Assembly (NCBI GenBank): GCA_030650095.1
Contig: JAUSEE010000031.1
Location: 1 to 58,549, forward strand
DNA: 58,549 nucleotides
Origin: Candidatus Buchananbacteria bacterium
GTDB taxonomy: Bacteria > Patescibacteriota > Patescibacteriia > 2-01-FULL-39-33
Reading direction: 5' to 3'
A program made the position numbers and the translations under genes. Of the stretch, positions 7,878-14,043 are shown piece after piece. The first letter of the stretch is position 1; every line of letters starts with the position of its first letter. The notes below the pieces were generated by a model. The model ran no database searches and had not been told where the DNA came from. It worked only from the letters and a program-made list of their open reading frames with translations.

Positions 7878-8033
7878 TTACTTAGTTTCTTTATGTAGGG
7901 TGTGTTTTTTGCAATGCTTACAATACTTTTTAAGCTGTAATCTCTCTTTTAAAAGCTTTTTGTTTTTGGAAGAGAAATAATTAACACGTTTACACTCCGT
8001 ACACTCGAATTTAATCATATTTTCCTGTGACAT
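7878..8033 (-). CDS. rpmG: 50S ribosomal protein L33
   Basis: 51-residue protein missing from the ORF track because of its size. It starts [14 protein letters not shown] and retains both CxxC pairs (CTEC near residue 11 and CKHC near residue 38), so this is the zinc-binding form of L33. The rest is lysine-rich as expected ([16 protein letters not shown]). L33 binds 23S rRNA near the E site. The gene lies between tRNA-Thr(TGT) and tRNA-Trp on one strand. In many bacteria rpmG is next to tRNA-Trp and secE, and that neighbourhood is partly kept here. secE and nusG are not in this window. Confidence 0.93.
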   Translation of the reverse strand: MSQENMIKFECTECKRVNYFSSKNKKLLKERLQLKKYCKHCKKHTLHKETK

Positions 8034-8063
8034 AGCTGTACTTAGATTAATAATTTATTGATC

Positions 8064-8140
8064 TGGAGCCACCCTTCGGATTCGAACCGAAGACCTGCTG
8101 TTTACAAGACAGCTGCTCTAGCCAGCTGAGCTAGGGTGGC
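8064..8140 (-). tRNA. trnT: tRNA-Thr (TGT anticodon)
   Basis: Minus-strand cloverleaf with perfect 7-bp acceptor GCCACCC / GGGTGGC, anticodon arm GCTGT-CTTGTAA-ACAGC (anticodon TGT) and T-arm with GGTTCGAATCC. The CCA end is encoded (8064-8066). First gene of the tRNA-Thr-rpmG-tRNA-Trp unit. Confidence 0.95.
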
Positions 8141-8182
8141 AAAATAAAATAAAAGCGTTTACGGGCACACTTTAGTGTGGTT

Positions 8183-8211
8183 ATATTAGCATAAAACGCC
8201 CAAAAACACAA
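8183..8211 (-). promoter_or_regulatory. Promoter of the tRNA-Thr / rpmG / tRNA-Trp unit
   Basis: TTGTGT (8206-8211) and TAATAT (8183-8188) on the minus strand with a 17-nt spacer, about 40 nt upstream of the tRNA-Thr 5' end. A CACAC-TTTA-GTGTG mini-hairpin lies in the leader. Confidence 0.65.
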
Positions 8212-8243
8212 GTTCACGATTACACGGCATTTACTGGCATTAA

Positions 8244-8270
8244 AAAACAGAGATTTTTAATCTCTGTTTA
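8244..8270 (-). terminator. Terminator that overlaps the stop codon of the 8257..8469 gene
   Basis: Minus-strand stem AAACAGAGAT / ATCTCTGTTT with a 5-nt loop containing the stop codon, then TTTTTT. Coding end and terminator are superimposed. Confidence 0.8.
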
Positions 8271-8469
8271 AATTCAAAGCTAATATTTTAGCCATGGTAG
8301 CGCTGATGGCCGGGCGGTGTTTCTCTACGGTTCCTATAATTTCATTTAGATCATCAACGCTTGAGAGTTCCAAATCCAAGAAAATGCCCCAAGCCTCATT
8401 ATCGCTAAAATTGTCGGTGTCAATTATGACTAATTTAGCTCTTTCCAGTGAGTTTAATTCATCAGACAT
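8257..8469 (-). CDS. Small acidic protein, function unknown
   Basis: 70 residues beginning MSDELNSLERAKLVII, soluble and acidic, with no recognised motif. It is very probably real: GGAGG lies 7 nt before the ATG, which is rare in this genome, and a terminator directly overlaps the stop codon. It is monocistronic, between the tRNA-Thr promoter and the ABC-transporter relic. The plus-strand ORF 8294..8494 is its shadow. No function can be proposed. Confidence 0.7.
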   Translation of the reverse strand: MSDELNSLERAKLVIIDTDNFSDNEAWGIFLDLELSSVDDLNEIIGTVEKHRPAISATMAKILALNLNRD

Positions 8470-8562
8470 GTTTTGTCCTCCAAGTTGGATTTAATGTGCT
8501 GATAAGAGATTAACAGACAATAATCTATAAGTCAATAGTAACCAGAATAATATCTATATAAC

Positions 8563-8591
8563 AAAAAGAGCGGCTTGTAGCCACTCTTTTT
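8563..8591 (-). terminator. Terminator behind the ABC-transporter relic
   Basis: AAAAAGAG-c-GGC / GCC-a-CTCTTTTT hairpin, symmetric enough to work in both directions, lying just past the stop codon of the 8613..8696 fragment. Confidence 0.75.
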
Positions 8592-8612
8592 GCTGGTGAT
8601 AATTTCACCTCT

Positions 8613-8696
8613 TTATTTAATAAATCCGCCGGCCTGAAGCTCCCACAATTTCTTGTATATGCCGTTTTCTTTTTTAATCAATTGTTCATGATTGCC
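8613..8696 (-). pseudogene. C-terminal relic of an ABC transporter ATP-binding protein
   Basis: Minus-strand reading frame of 27 codons ending in a stop: GNHEQLIKKENGIYKKLWEL, then QAGGFIK. This is the classic end of type I ABC exporter ATPases (G-x-H-E-x-L followed by Y-x-x-L-W/Y-x-x-Q). Directly upstream of the Gly codon there is a stop and unrelated repeat sequence (the ACTCACTGCCAACC repeat), so the rest of the gene has been cut off at about 8697. The matching 5' part is not in this window. A normal terminator still follows. The truncation marks a rearrangement boundary of the recombinase zone. Confidence 0.7.
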
Positions 8697-8698
8697 TT

Positions 8699-8721
8699 AC
8701 TCACTGCCAACCCGTTCGAAT
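8699..8721. repeat. Direct repeat copy 1 (pair with 11979-12001)
   Basis: ACTCACTGCCAACC[C/T]GTTCGAAT occurs at 8699-8721 and 11979-12001 with one difference. Both copies are followed by about 20 nt, a long terminator hairpin, and GTGG joined to a tRNA-3'-end-like sequence. The pair brackets the RDD gene and the serine recombinase. Confidence 0.7.
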
Positions 8722-8739
8722 CTCAACTTGAACAACTCA

Positions 8740-8785
8740 ATTAAATTAAAAGAACGGGAATAAATTCCCGTTCTTTTAATTTAAT
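8740..8785. terminator. Perfect 21-bp hairpin before the inverted repeat
   Basis: ATTAAATTAAAAGAACGGGAA and its exact reverse complement are separated by 4 nt. The A/T-rich outer arms would give a terminator in either direction. It sits in the same relative position as the hairpin before tRNA-Tyr (12012-12048). Confidence 0.7.
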
Positions 8786-8873
8786 GTGGAGGATAATGGA
8801 CATAGCTCGAACGCATTTTCGGGCCGTCGCCGACGGCACTGATTTCCCCCCAAAAAAAATTAAGCCCGAATTC
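8786..8873. repeat. Inverted repeat, left copy (partner 10139-10228)
   Basis: About 88 bp beginning GTGGAGGATAATGGACATAG matches the reverse complement of 10139-10228 with few differences, mainly in a short GC-rich hairpin in the middle. The pair flanks the RDD gene. The GTGGAGGATAATGG... end resembles a tRNA 3' terminus with its CCA. Confidence 0.8.
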
Positions 8874-8930
8874 TGAACTTTGACAATTTCCAGTTTTTCA
8901 ATGATTTTTATTAAAAAATCATTTCAATAT

Positions 8931-10040
8931 TTATTGATTTGGTGGCAAATTATTTTTTTCTTCAGATTGCCATTGTACTTGGTGATCATATTGTCTAGTA
9001 GAATGACTATAACTAAGTCCTAGGTCAACGCCAGTTCTTAAGGTTATGACGATATAATTCAATTGTTCTGCAATCACCACATCATTAAGGTGTTTATCGT
9101 AAATATCCTTTAATATGCCATTAACGATTTCTTTGGATTGACTCTCATTGTCCAATATTTCACTTGGCACCCAACCCTCTATATATAAAATTTTTGTGTT
9201 GCCTACAGTACCAATTGTACTTTGGGTTTCAAAAGAAATGCCAATATTCTTTAAGCCATGACCAATCCGTAATTCATTATATAAAGAAATGTAATCTGAT
9301 TTAATAAATTTTTTCATTAGAATCCCAGCAAAAAAACTATTCATTAAAACGATGGCAATAATACCAATAATGGTAACAATGGTTACTGCGGTATATAAAA
9401 ATTTATTCTTTTTATCTTTTACATCATTATTAATCTTAGAAAAGTCCAATGTATGATTTTCTTGTAAAAAATATTGGTTAACAACATAAGATCCAGTAAT
9501 TATGTCAACTAATCCCCTTTTTTGATAATGGAATAATGGAAAAATAAAATAACCAATTAAAATAAATAGATCAATTATAGCTATCACATAACTAACTACA
9601 ATTTGATTCTGAATGACATTATTTAAAGAAATTGATATTCCAGAACTAAAGACAACAAAAACTAATGGGATAAATCTTATTAATGCAATTAGTGGATTAA
9701 CAAAATTACCATTTTTATTTACAACTGATATTTTAAATATCTTTTTACCTATTGTTTGGCCTTTATCTATAAAACTATCTGAAACTATGAAATAACCAGC
9801 CATTATTATCGCCGATATCCACCATAAATTTTCACCCAAACCATACAAAAATACCCCACCAAGCATTGCAATCAAAATTAATAGAATGGCTAAAGCAATT
9901 TCGTCGATTAAAAATGCAAAAAATCTATTGGGTAAGCTGGCAAATTGGGTTTTAGGAATTTTAATTGGTTTTTTACTCTTTCTCACTTCTTCATTTTTTT
10001 CATCTTCGTCAATGCTTTTTAAAAAATCGTTGTTTTCCAT
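8931..10040 (-). CDS. RDD-family membrane protein
   Basis: 369 residues. After a charged cytoplasmic N-terminus, residues about 32-200 hold an RDD domain: SLPNRFFAFLIDEIALAILL contains the conserved R and D, and a later segment ends DKGQTIGKKIFKISVVN, typical for the family. About five hydrophobic segments are visible: four in the RDD part and one near residue 215-240. A C-terminal domain of about 120 residues follows. RDD proteins are poorly understood; some act in ion exchange or envelope stress. The gene is enclosed by an 88-bp inverted repeat, suggesting it moved or inverted as a cassette (inference). ATG start without clear Shine-Dalgarno. Confidence 0.8.
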   Translation of the reverse strand: MENNDFLKSIDEDEKNEEVRKSKKPIKIPKTQFASLPNRFFAFLIDEIALAILLILIAMLGGVFLYGLGENLWWISAIIMAGYFIVSDSFIDKGQTIGKKIFKISVVNKNGNFVNPLIALIRFIPLVFVVFSSGISISLNNVIQNQIVVSYVIAIIDLFILIGYFIFPLFHYQKRGLVDIITGSYVVNQYFLQENHTLDFSKINNDVKDKKNKFLYTAVTIVTIIGIIAIVLMNSFFAGILMKKFIKSDYISLYNELRIGHGLKNIGISFETQSTIGTVGNTKILYIEGWVPSEILDNESQSKEIVNGILKDIYDKHLNDVVIAEQLNYIVITLRTGVDLGLSYSHSTRQYDHQVQWQSEEKNNLPPNQ

Positions 10041-10064
10041 ATATTATTTTATTATTACAATATA

Positions 10065-10084
10065 TTTAAAAATTTTCTTTTACC
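10065..10084. repeat. 20-bp inverted repeat, left copy (partner 10331-10350)
   Basis: ATTTAAAAATTTTCTTTTAC at 10065-10084 is the exact reverse complement of GTAAAAGAAAATTTTTAAAT at 10331-10350. The pair encloses the recombinase remnant (10086-10323). Confidence 0.75.
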
Positions 10085-10085
10085 C

Positions 10086-10323
10086 AAAATGCGGTTCGAC
10101 CCGATATTTTTTCTGGCTCTTTGGCAGTCTTGGATGTTCAGGATTCGGGCTTAATTTTTTTGGGGGGGAAATCAGCGCCACCTGTGGCGGCCCGAAAATG
10201 CGTTCGAGCTATGTCCATTATCCTCCACCAGTTCGGAAAAGTCAAATTTTGTTGGTCATTTTGGCCGCCTTCGGCGACCAAATCATACGGAATTTTAAAG
10301 TCCAAAAGCAATTAGCGGTTTTG
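10086..10323 (-). pseudogene. Inverted, internally deleted remnant of a serine recombinase gene
   Basis: Three pieces on the minus strand match the intact recombinase gene (10381..11901). 10228-10323 is about 98% identical to the reverse complement of 11743-11838, the 3' end of that gene. 10113-10133 equals an N-terminal coding segment (10517-10537, encoding SKTAKEP/AKTAKEP). 10086-10112 equals a C-terminal segment (11715-11741). The order shows a copy with most of its middle missing, joined in its 3' part to a tRNA-end-like sequence (GTGGAGGATAATGG) that forms the right arm of the inverted repeat. It cannot encode an active enzyme. Confidence 0.75.
10139..10228. repeat. Inverted repeat, right copy (partner 8786-8873)
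   Basis: Reverse-complement copy of 8786-8873. It is continuous with the 3' end of the recombinase remnant at 10228, so the repeat probably represents the attachment-site side of a former insertion. Confidence 0.8.
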
Positions 10324-10380
10324 AATTATGGTAAAAGAAAATTTTTAAATTCTAAATTATTAATCATTAATTAATCCCAA

Positions 10381-11901
10381 ATGAAATACTTTATTTACGC
10401 TCGCAAGAGTACAGAGGAAGAGGATAGACAAATATTATCTATCGAAGCTCAATTAGTTGAATTAAAAGAATTTGCCGCCAAAGAAAAACTGGAAATTGTC
10501 GCTTCCTTTCAGGAAGCCAAGACTGCCAAAGAGCCAGGCCGAATAATATTCGGCGAAATGCTAGCCAGAATCGAAAAGGGCGAAGCTAATGGCATTATTT
10601 CGTGGCACCCAGACAGATTGGCCAGAAATAGCGTTGACGGGGGCAAGATTATACACATGATCGACAAAGGAGTAATAAAAGCCCTCAAATTCCCAACCTT
10701 TTGGTTTGAGCCCACGCCACAAGGATTATTCATGCTTAGCATTGCTTTTGGCCAAAGCAAATACTATATCGATAACTTGCGCGAAAATGTTAAACGAGGT
10801 ATGAGGCAAAAGCTGAGAAATGGCGTCTGGCCTTCGCTTGCCCCGATCGGCTACTTGAATAATCCTAAAACCAGAGGCATTGATGTTGACCCTATTAAAG
10901 GGCCACTTGTTAGGCAGATATTTGAGCTCTATGCCTCTGGGGATTATTCATTAGGCGATTTAGAGAGATTCTGCGAAGAAAACAGTTTGGCAGGCTTTCA
11001 GGGCAAGCGAATCAGGACGAGCTACTTCTTCACGCTTTTGCAAAACATTTTCTATATTGGGCTCATGAAATTCGGAGGGGAAGTATTTGAGGGCACTCAC
11101 GAGCCGTTAATTTCTAAGAAACTTTTTGAAGATGTAAAAAATGTCATGAGGCAAAGAGGCAAGAAACGAGGCAAGATAAAAAAACATGATTTTCCATATA
11201 TTGGACTGCTAAAATGCTCGTGCGGGTGCGGTATCACGGCCGAGATGCAAAAGGGCCACCATTATTATCGCTGCACCAAGAAAAAACAAAATTGCCTCGA
11301 AAAACATTTTTTACGGGAAGAAGAACTGGAAAATCAAATCAAAACTTACTTTCAAAAAGTTTCAATTACAACCCAAGAAACCGAGAAAATATTGTTTGAG
11401 CTGGACAAAGAGGAAACGCAAGCAAAGGAAGAAGTAATCATTATTGTTCAAAATCTGAAAAGTGAGTTAGAAAATATAAACATAAACCTTGAGAAATTAC
11501 TCGACGTTTATTTAAGCGAGGCAATCACAACCGAGGAATACACCACCAGAAAACAAAAAATCCTAACTCGAAAGTTAGAACTTAATGAGAGAGTCCAAGA
11601 TTTTGAACAAAATGGTGTTTCTTGGGTCGAACCGGCTCGTGAGTTTATTTTATCGCTCAATCAAGCCAATATCCTAACACAGAGCACGGAGAAAAAAGAT
11701 CTGGCTGCATTTCTAAAAAATATCGGGTCGAACCGCATTTTACAAAACCGCCAATTGCTTTTGGACTTTAAAATTCCGTATGATTTGGTCGCCGAAGGCG
11801 GCCAAAATAACCAACAAAATTTGACTTTTCCGAACTGGTGGGCCGGGAGGGATTTCCGCCATAAATCGCCAACAGAAACTTGGCGATTTATTTTGTCCTA
11901 G
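10381..11901 (+). CDS. Large serine recombinase (site-specific integrase)
   Basis: 506-residue recombinase of the resolvase/invertase superfamily, large-serine subtype. The resolvase catalytic domain is at residues 1-140 with the nucleophile in YARKSTEEE (Ser10), conserved Arg in SWHPDRLARN, and the long E helix. A recombinase domain (about 165-260, PIGYLNNPKTRG...) and a zinc ribbon (LLKCSCGCG ... YYRCTKKKQNC, about residues 278-308) follow, then a coiled coil (about 340-410). The last ~25 codons run into a fragment of the tRNA-Tyr 3' end (WWAGRD...), so the natural C-terminus may have been altered by integration next to this tRNA. It likely mobilises the surrounding 3-kb zone. ATG follows an A/T-rich region without a clear Shine-Dalgarno. 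Confidence 0.92.
   Translation: MKYFIYARKSTEEEDRQILSIEAQLVELKEFAAKEKLEIVASFQEAKTAKEPGRIIFGEMLARIEKGEANGIISWHPDRLARNSVDGGKIIHMIDKGVIKALKFPTFWFEPTPQGLFMLSIAFGQSKYYIDNLRENVKRGMRQKLRNGVWPSLAPIGYLNNPKTRGIDVDPIKGPLVRQIFELYASGDYSLGDLERFCEENSLAGFQGKRIRTSYFFTLLQNIFYIGLMKFGGEVFEGTHEPLISKKLFEDVKNVMRQRGKKRGKIKKHDFPYIGLLKCSCGCGITAEMQKGHHYYRCTKKKQNCLEKHFLREEELENQIKTYFQKVSITTQETEKILFELDKEETQAKEEVIIIVQNLKSELENININLEKLLDVYLSEAITTEEYTTRKQKILTRKLELNERVQDFEQNGVSWVEPAREFILSLNQANILTQSTEKKDLAAFLKNIGSNRILQNRQLLLDFKIPYDLVAEGGQNNQQNLTFPNWWAGRDFRHKSPTETWRFILS
11743..11838. repeat. 3' end of recombinase gene, repeated inverted at 10228-10323
   Basis: 96 bp with about two mismatches relative to the reverse complement of 10228-10323. 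The two copies face each other around the recombinase gene and could support homologous inversion of the gene. Confidence 0.85.
11838..11854. repeat. Partial duplication of the tRNA-Tyr 3' end
   Basis: GTGGGCCGGGAGGGATT is identical to 12049-12065, the 3' end of tRNA-Tyr. It is fused to the 3' end of the recombinase frame. It is a candidate attachment-site scar. Confidence 0.75.
11863..11896 (+). terminator. Terminator at the end of the serine recombinase gene
   Basis: Perfect 10-bp stem AAATCGCCAA / TTGGCGATTT with a 7-nt loop followed by ATTTTG. It overlaps the last codons of the recombinase frame. Confidence 0.7.
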
Positions 11902-11978
11902 GTTGGCGCCCAATGCTCGCACTTGCTCGCATTGTCCGATCATTCGTTTCGTCGTTTTCGCTTCCGCTAAAACTCCTC

Positions 11979-12001
11979 ACTCACTGCCAACCTGTTCGAA
12001 T
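11979..12001. repeat. Direct repeat copy 2 (pair with 8699-8721)
   Basis: Second copy of ACTCACTGCCAACCTGTTCGAAT. The stretch 11902-12048 around it holds no gene. The plus-strand ORFs drawn here are translations of the tRNA antisense strand. Confidence 0.7.
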
Positions 12002-12011
12002 ATCTCCAAAC

Positions 12012-12048
12012 AAATCAAAAAACAGGACTATGTCCTATTTTTTGATTT
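12012..12048. terminator. Perfect 17-bp hairpin next to tRNA-Tyr
   Basis: AAATCAAAAAACAGGAC and its exact reverse complement around a TAT loop. On the minus strand it follows the 3' end of tRNA-Tyr directly and ends in a T-run, so it is the tRNA terminator; it is symmetric and may act both ways. Confidence 0.8.
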
Positions 12049-12049
12049 G

Positions 12050-12131
12050 TGGGCCGGGAGGGATTCGAACCCCCGAAGGCGTAGCCAAGAGATTTACAGT
12101 CTCCCCCATTTGACCGCTTTGGTACCGACCC
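12050..12131 (-). tRNA. trnY: tRNA-Tyr (GTA anticodon)
   Basis: Class II tRNA with a long variable arm. Acceptor GGGTCGG pairs with CCGGCCC; the anticodon loop CTGTAAA gives anticodon GTA; the T-arm holds GGTTCGAATCC. CCA is not encoded. A 17-bp copy of its 3' end lies at 11838-11854, behind the serine recombinase. Confidence 0.95.
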
Positions 12132-12155
12132 TTAATAACTATTAACAATTAACAC

Positions 12156-12518
12156 TTAACTATTGACATTATTCAACTTTTTTATAAAACCACCTAATTG
12201 TTTAGCCACTAATTCTGATGATTTAAACAATTCAACATATAATATTTTATCCAAATAACCGATATTGTATATTAAATTCAAGCAAGCAACTAATTCATTA
12301 ACCGATCCTAAAGAGATTTGTAAATACCTGGCAAAATCTTTATCCGATTTTTTAGCTGAACCTTCTGCAATATTTAGAATAATAGATAGAGCTGATCTAG
12401 TAGTTTGATCTTTTAATGAATTGTTATTTTTGATTTTTTCAGATGCTATTAATACTTTTTTATACAAATCTTTAGCATCATTATAAACCTGAAACTGAAA
12501 AAATCTAAATGTGTCCAT
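12156..12518 (-). CDS. Four-helix-bundle protein (S23/IVS family)
   Basis: 120 residues of the four-helix-bundle family first known from 23S rRNA intervening sequences (IVS, 'S23'). The characteristic segments are present: F-Q-V-Y-N-D-A-K-D-L-Y near the N-terminus, SLKDQTTRSALSIILNIAEG in the second helix and DFARYLQISLGSVNELVACL in the third. Function is unknown; in CPR genomes such genes are common as single-gene islands. Here it sits between tRNA-Tyr and a tRNA-Thr-like pseudogene, and short imperfect inverted repeats (TTAACAATTAACA type) flank it, which fits a small mobile cassette (inference). Confidence 0.88.
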   Translation of the reverse strand: MDTFRFFQFQVYNDAKDLYKKVLIASEKIKNNNSLKDQTTRSALSIILNIAEGSAKKSDKDFARYLQISLGSVNELVACLNLIYNIGYLDKILYVELFKSSELVAKQLGGFIKKLNNVNS

Positions 12519-12562
12519 TCTGCTTGTTAATTGTTAAAAGTAAATTGTCAAATGTTAACTTG

Positions 12563-12645
12563 AGCCGTTGTCCAGGATTGAACTGGAGACCTTCCCGATT
12601 ACTATCGGGACGCTCTACCTGTTTATTACAGATACATACAACTGC
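12563..12645 (-). pseudogene. tRNA-Thr-like pseudogene
   Basis: On the minus strand the 3' half is identical to tRNA-Thr(GGT) from the variable loop through the T-arm and acceptor (CAACGGC). The 5' acceptor GCAGTTG has one mismatch, and the D-arm has been replaced by an insertion that forms its own hairpin (CTGT-AATAA-ACAG). The anticodon arm is a different, strongly palindromic sequence (TCCCG-ATAGTAAT-CGGGA) with an 8-nt loop. It cannot fold as a normal tRNA and lies immediately beside the attL half-tRNA. Confidence 0.65.
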
Positions 12646-12648
12646 CTA

Positions 12649-12690
12649 AGCCGTTGTCCAGGATTGAACTGGAGACCTCATCCTTACCAT
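12649..12690 (-). repeat. attL: 3' half of tRNA-Thr(GGT) at the left element end
   Basis: GCCGTTGTCCAGGATTGAAC... through the anticodon stem, ending with the core TTACCAT (12684-12690). It equals the 3' half of tRNA-Thr(GGT), identical to the rescue copy at 32207-32243 up to the intron site. Joined to 32602-32632 it rebuilds a perfect 72-nt tRNA. Element sequence starts at 12691. Confidence 0.85.
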
Positions 12691-13240
12691 CAATTTAGTA
12701 TAGGATATTTACCCTGACAACAGCTAAATTTAAATAATAAATAGAAGGTTTATGACAATTTTATCGATCACCTGGATGACCTACTCCTTGCAGCTCAAAG
12801 AATACTTTTTCGAAATCTATTATTAATTAAGTAATGTAACTTTATCAAAAATTGTCTAAAAAATCAAGCATAGATATTATCTTTCAAAGTATGGGTATTC
12901 CTAAAAAAATATCTATTTTTTTGACCAAAGTATACTTATATGATTTTTATCGAACATAGCCAGTAGGAGGTAGCTTAAAATCGTTAGCTGACTAAGATGA
13001 CCTGTTAGTGGTTATCTAATAAAATTTCCTATCATAATATCCTTTCCTCTCTAAATAACTCAAAACATCATTGCTTCTGTTAATATCAATGACTCTCAAA
13101 TCACGCATATTATATTTGGAAAAAATAATTAATAAATAATTAACAATTGGTCTGCTTGTTAAGAGCATTATTTTAGAACTATAAGTGCCACCAGGTGGCA
13201 CTAGTGGCACTTTATTGCCAGAGAAATATGGTGATCCTGA
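12691..13240. other. Left arm of the element, no secure gene
   Basis: About 550 bp with no convincing intact gene. It holds a degenerate repeat of the 16178-16212 sequence (12971-13006), the GTGCCACCAGGTGGCAC palindrome (13185-13201) with an adjoining CACTAGTG, and a 64-aa minus frame (13016..13210) that could be the 3' end of a decayed gene. Confidence 0.5.
13185..13201. repeat. Palindromic site 1: GTGCCACCAGGTGGCAC
   Basis: Perfect 17-bp palindrome around CACCAGGTG. Related palindromes occur at 13791-13807, 13836-13848 and 27187-27202, all in non-coding parts of the element, suggesting an element-specific protein-binding site. Confidence 0.6.
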
Positions 13241-13404
13241 CTAGTAACCACACACAGAAAGGTTAGAGTTAAAACCTAATAATCCCCTTAACTTATCTTT
13301 GGTTAAATAATATTCTTTTAAAATATCAAAATTTAAATTATATAAAAAGTAAATACAATTAAATCGTTCATCTTCCCATAGTTTTTAAGATTTTTATCTG
13401 ACAT
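13241..13404 (-). pseudogene. Frameshifted remnant of a small gene
   Basis: Reading from an ATG at 13404 (MSDKNLKN) and shifting frame once after about eight codons gives a continuous, compositionally normal sequence (LWEDERFNCIYFLYNLNFDI, then LKEYYLTKDKLRGLLGFNSN and a stop at 13241). The total length is 164 nt, one base short of a whole number of codons, consistent with a single-base deletion. No family recognised. Just upstream another short frame ends in DDWGNDYIGVLNKQ. Together they suggest a decayed block. Confidence 0.4.
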
Positions 13405-13790
13405 ATTATTGTTTATTTAAAACACCGATATAATCATTACCCCAATCATCAAAAACAGTAGACGCTGAAATCCCAGAAATGATATGTCAATAAAAATAGT
13501 TGCGCATTGGCGATAACTTTTTCAAGTCACCCTACACAATTTCAAACATAAACCGTGCCACCCAAATAATAATAGTTTGGGTTGTTATAATTATTTCTTC
13601 TTTATATCAAAAATCGGCGAAAAATGCCAGTAGGCTAACCAATCAGCGAACCGCACCTTAATGAATAGAAAAGCCCTTTTTATTGGGGAAATCTATTTCA
13701 GGAAACAAAAACAGGCACTAAAATACCTGTCTTGTCCAGTCAGCTCCGCGCTATAAACGTCTATATTTAGGTGTTTTTAATTTTATATCT

Positions 13791-13807
13791 TTGCCACCTG
13801 GTGGCAA
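13791..13807. repeat. Palindromic site 2: TTGCCACCTGGTGGCAA
   Basis: Perfect 17-bp palindrome sharing the GCCACC-GGTGGC core with site 1. Confidence 0.6.
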
Positions 13808-13835
13808 ACATAATAACTTTTCTAACTATAGGGTG

Positions 13836-13848
13836 TTCACCTGGTGAA
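13836..13848. repeat. Palindromic site 3: TTCACCTGGTGAA
   Basis: 13-bp palindrome with the same CACCTGGTG core, 28 bp downstream of site 2. Confidence 0.55.
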
Positions 13849-13993
13849 TACCTTGATAATATTTTTTCTAAACTTTTAGCCGTATCCCATGCAGTCATAG
13901 TGTTGTGATGAATATTTTCAATCACTTGTCGCATAAATCTATAACGGACTTAAAGAAGCAAAATAACTTAGAATGACGATTAATTAACCAGGA

Positions 13994-14022
13994 CTGACAA
14001 AACCGTAATTAAATGATATGAT
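13994..14022 (+). promoter_or_regulatory. Promoter of the 14044..15189 gene
   Basis: CTGACA (13994-13999) and TATGAT (14017-14022) with a 17-nt spacer, 21 nt before the ATG. Confidence 0.6.
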
Positions 14023-14043
14023 TTTGATAATAACCCATTAATT

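Larger units (their letters stand above)
13405..14043. other. Non-coding region with palindromic sites upstream of the first plus-strand gene
   Basis: About 640 bp without a supported gene. It contains a GCCAGTAGGCTAACCA motif (13626-13641) that recurs near 27141, two CACCTGGTG palindromes and, at its end, the promoter of the 14044 gene. Density of repeats suggests control or replication-related DNA (inference). Confidence 0.45.

Noticed and set aside
9886-10374. 162-aa plus-strand ORF
   Set aside because: It is antisense to the RDD gene start and then crosses the recombinase remnant and repeats; the part shared with 11740..11943 only reflects the inverted DNA repeat.
11880-12145. Plus-strand ORFs reading WAGRDSNPRRRSQEIYS
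   Set aside because: They are translations of the antisense strand of tRNA-Tyr and its flank, a common artefact; no start signal or family.
12771-12960. Promoter-like TTGACC near 12931
   Set aside because: No -10 hexamer at a suitable distance and no gene behind it.
13016-13210. 64-aa minus-strand ORF starting MPLVPPGGTYSS
   Set aside because: Its start lies inside the CACCAGGTG palindrome and there is no ribosome-binding site or family; at best the tail of a decayed gene.
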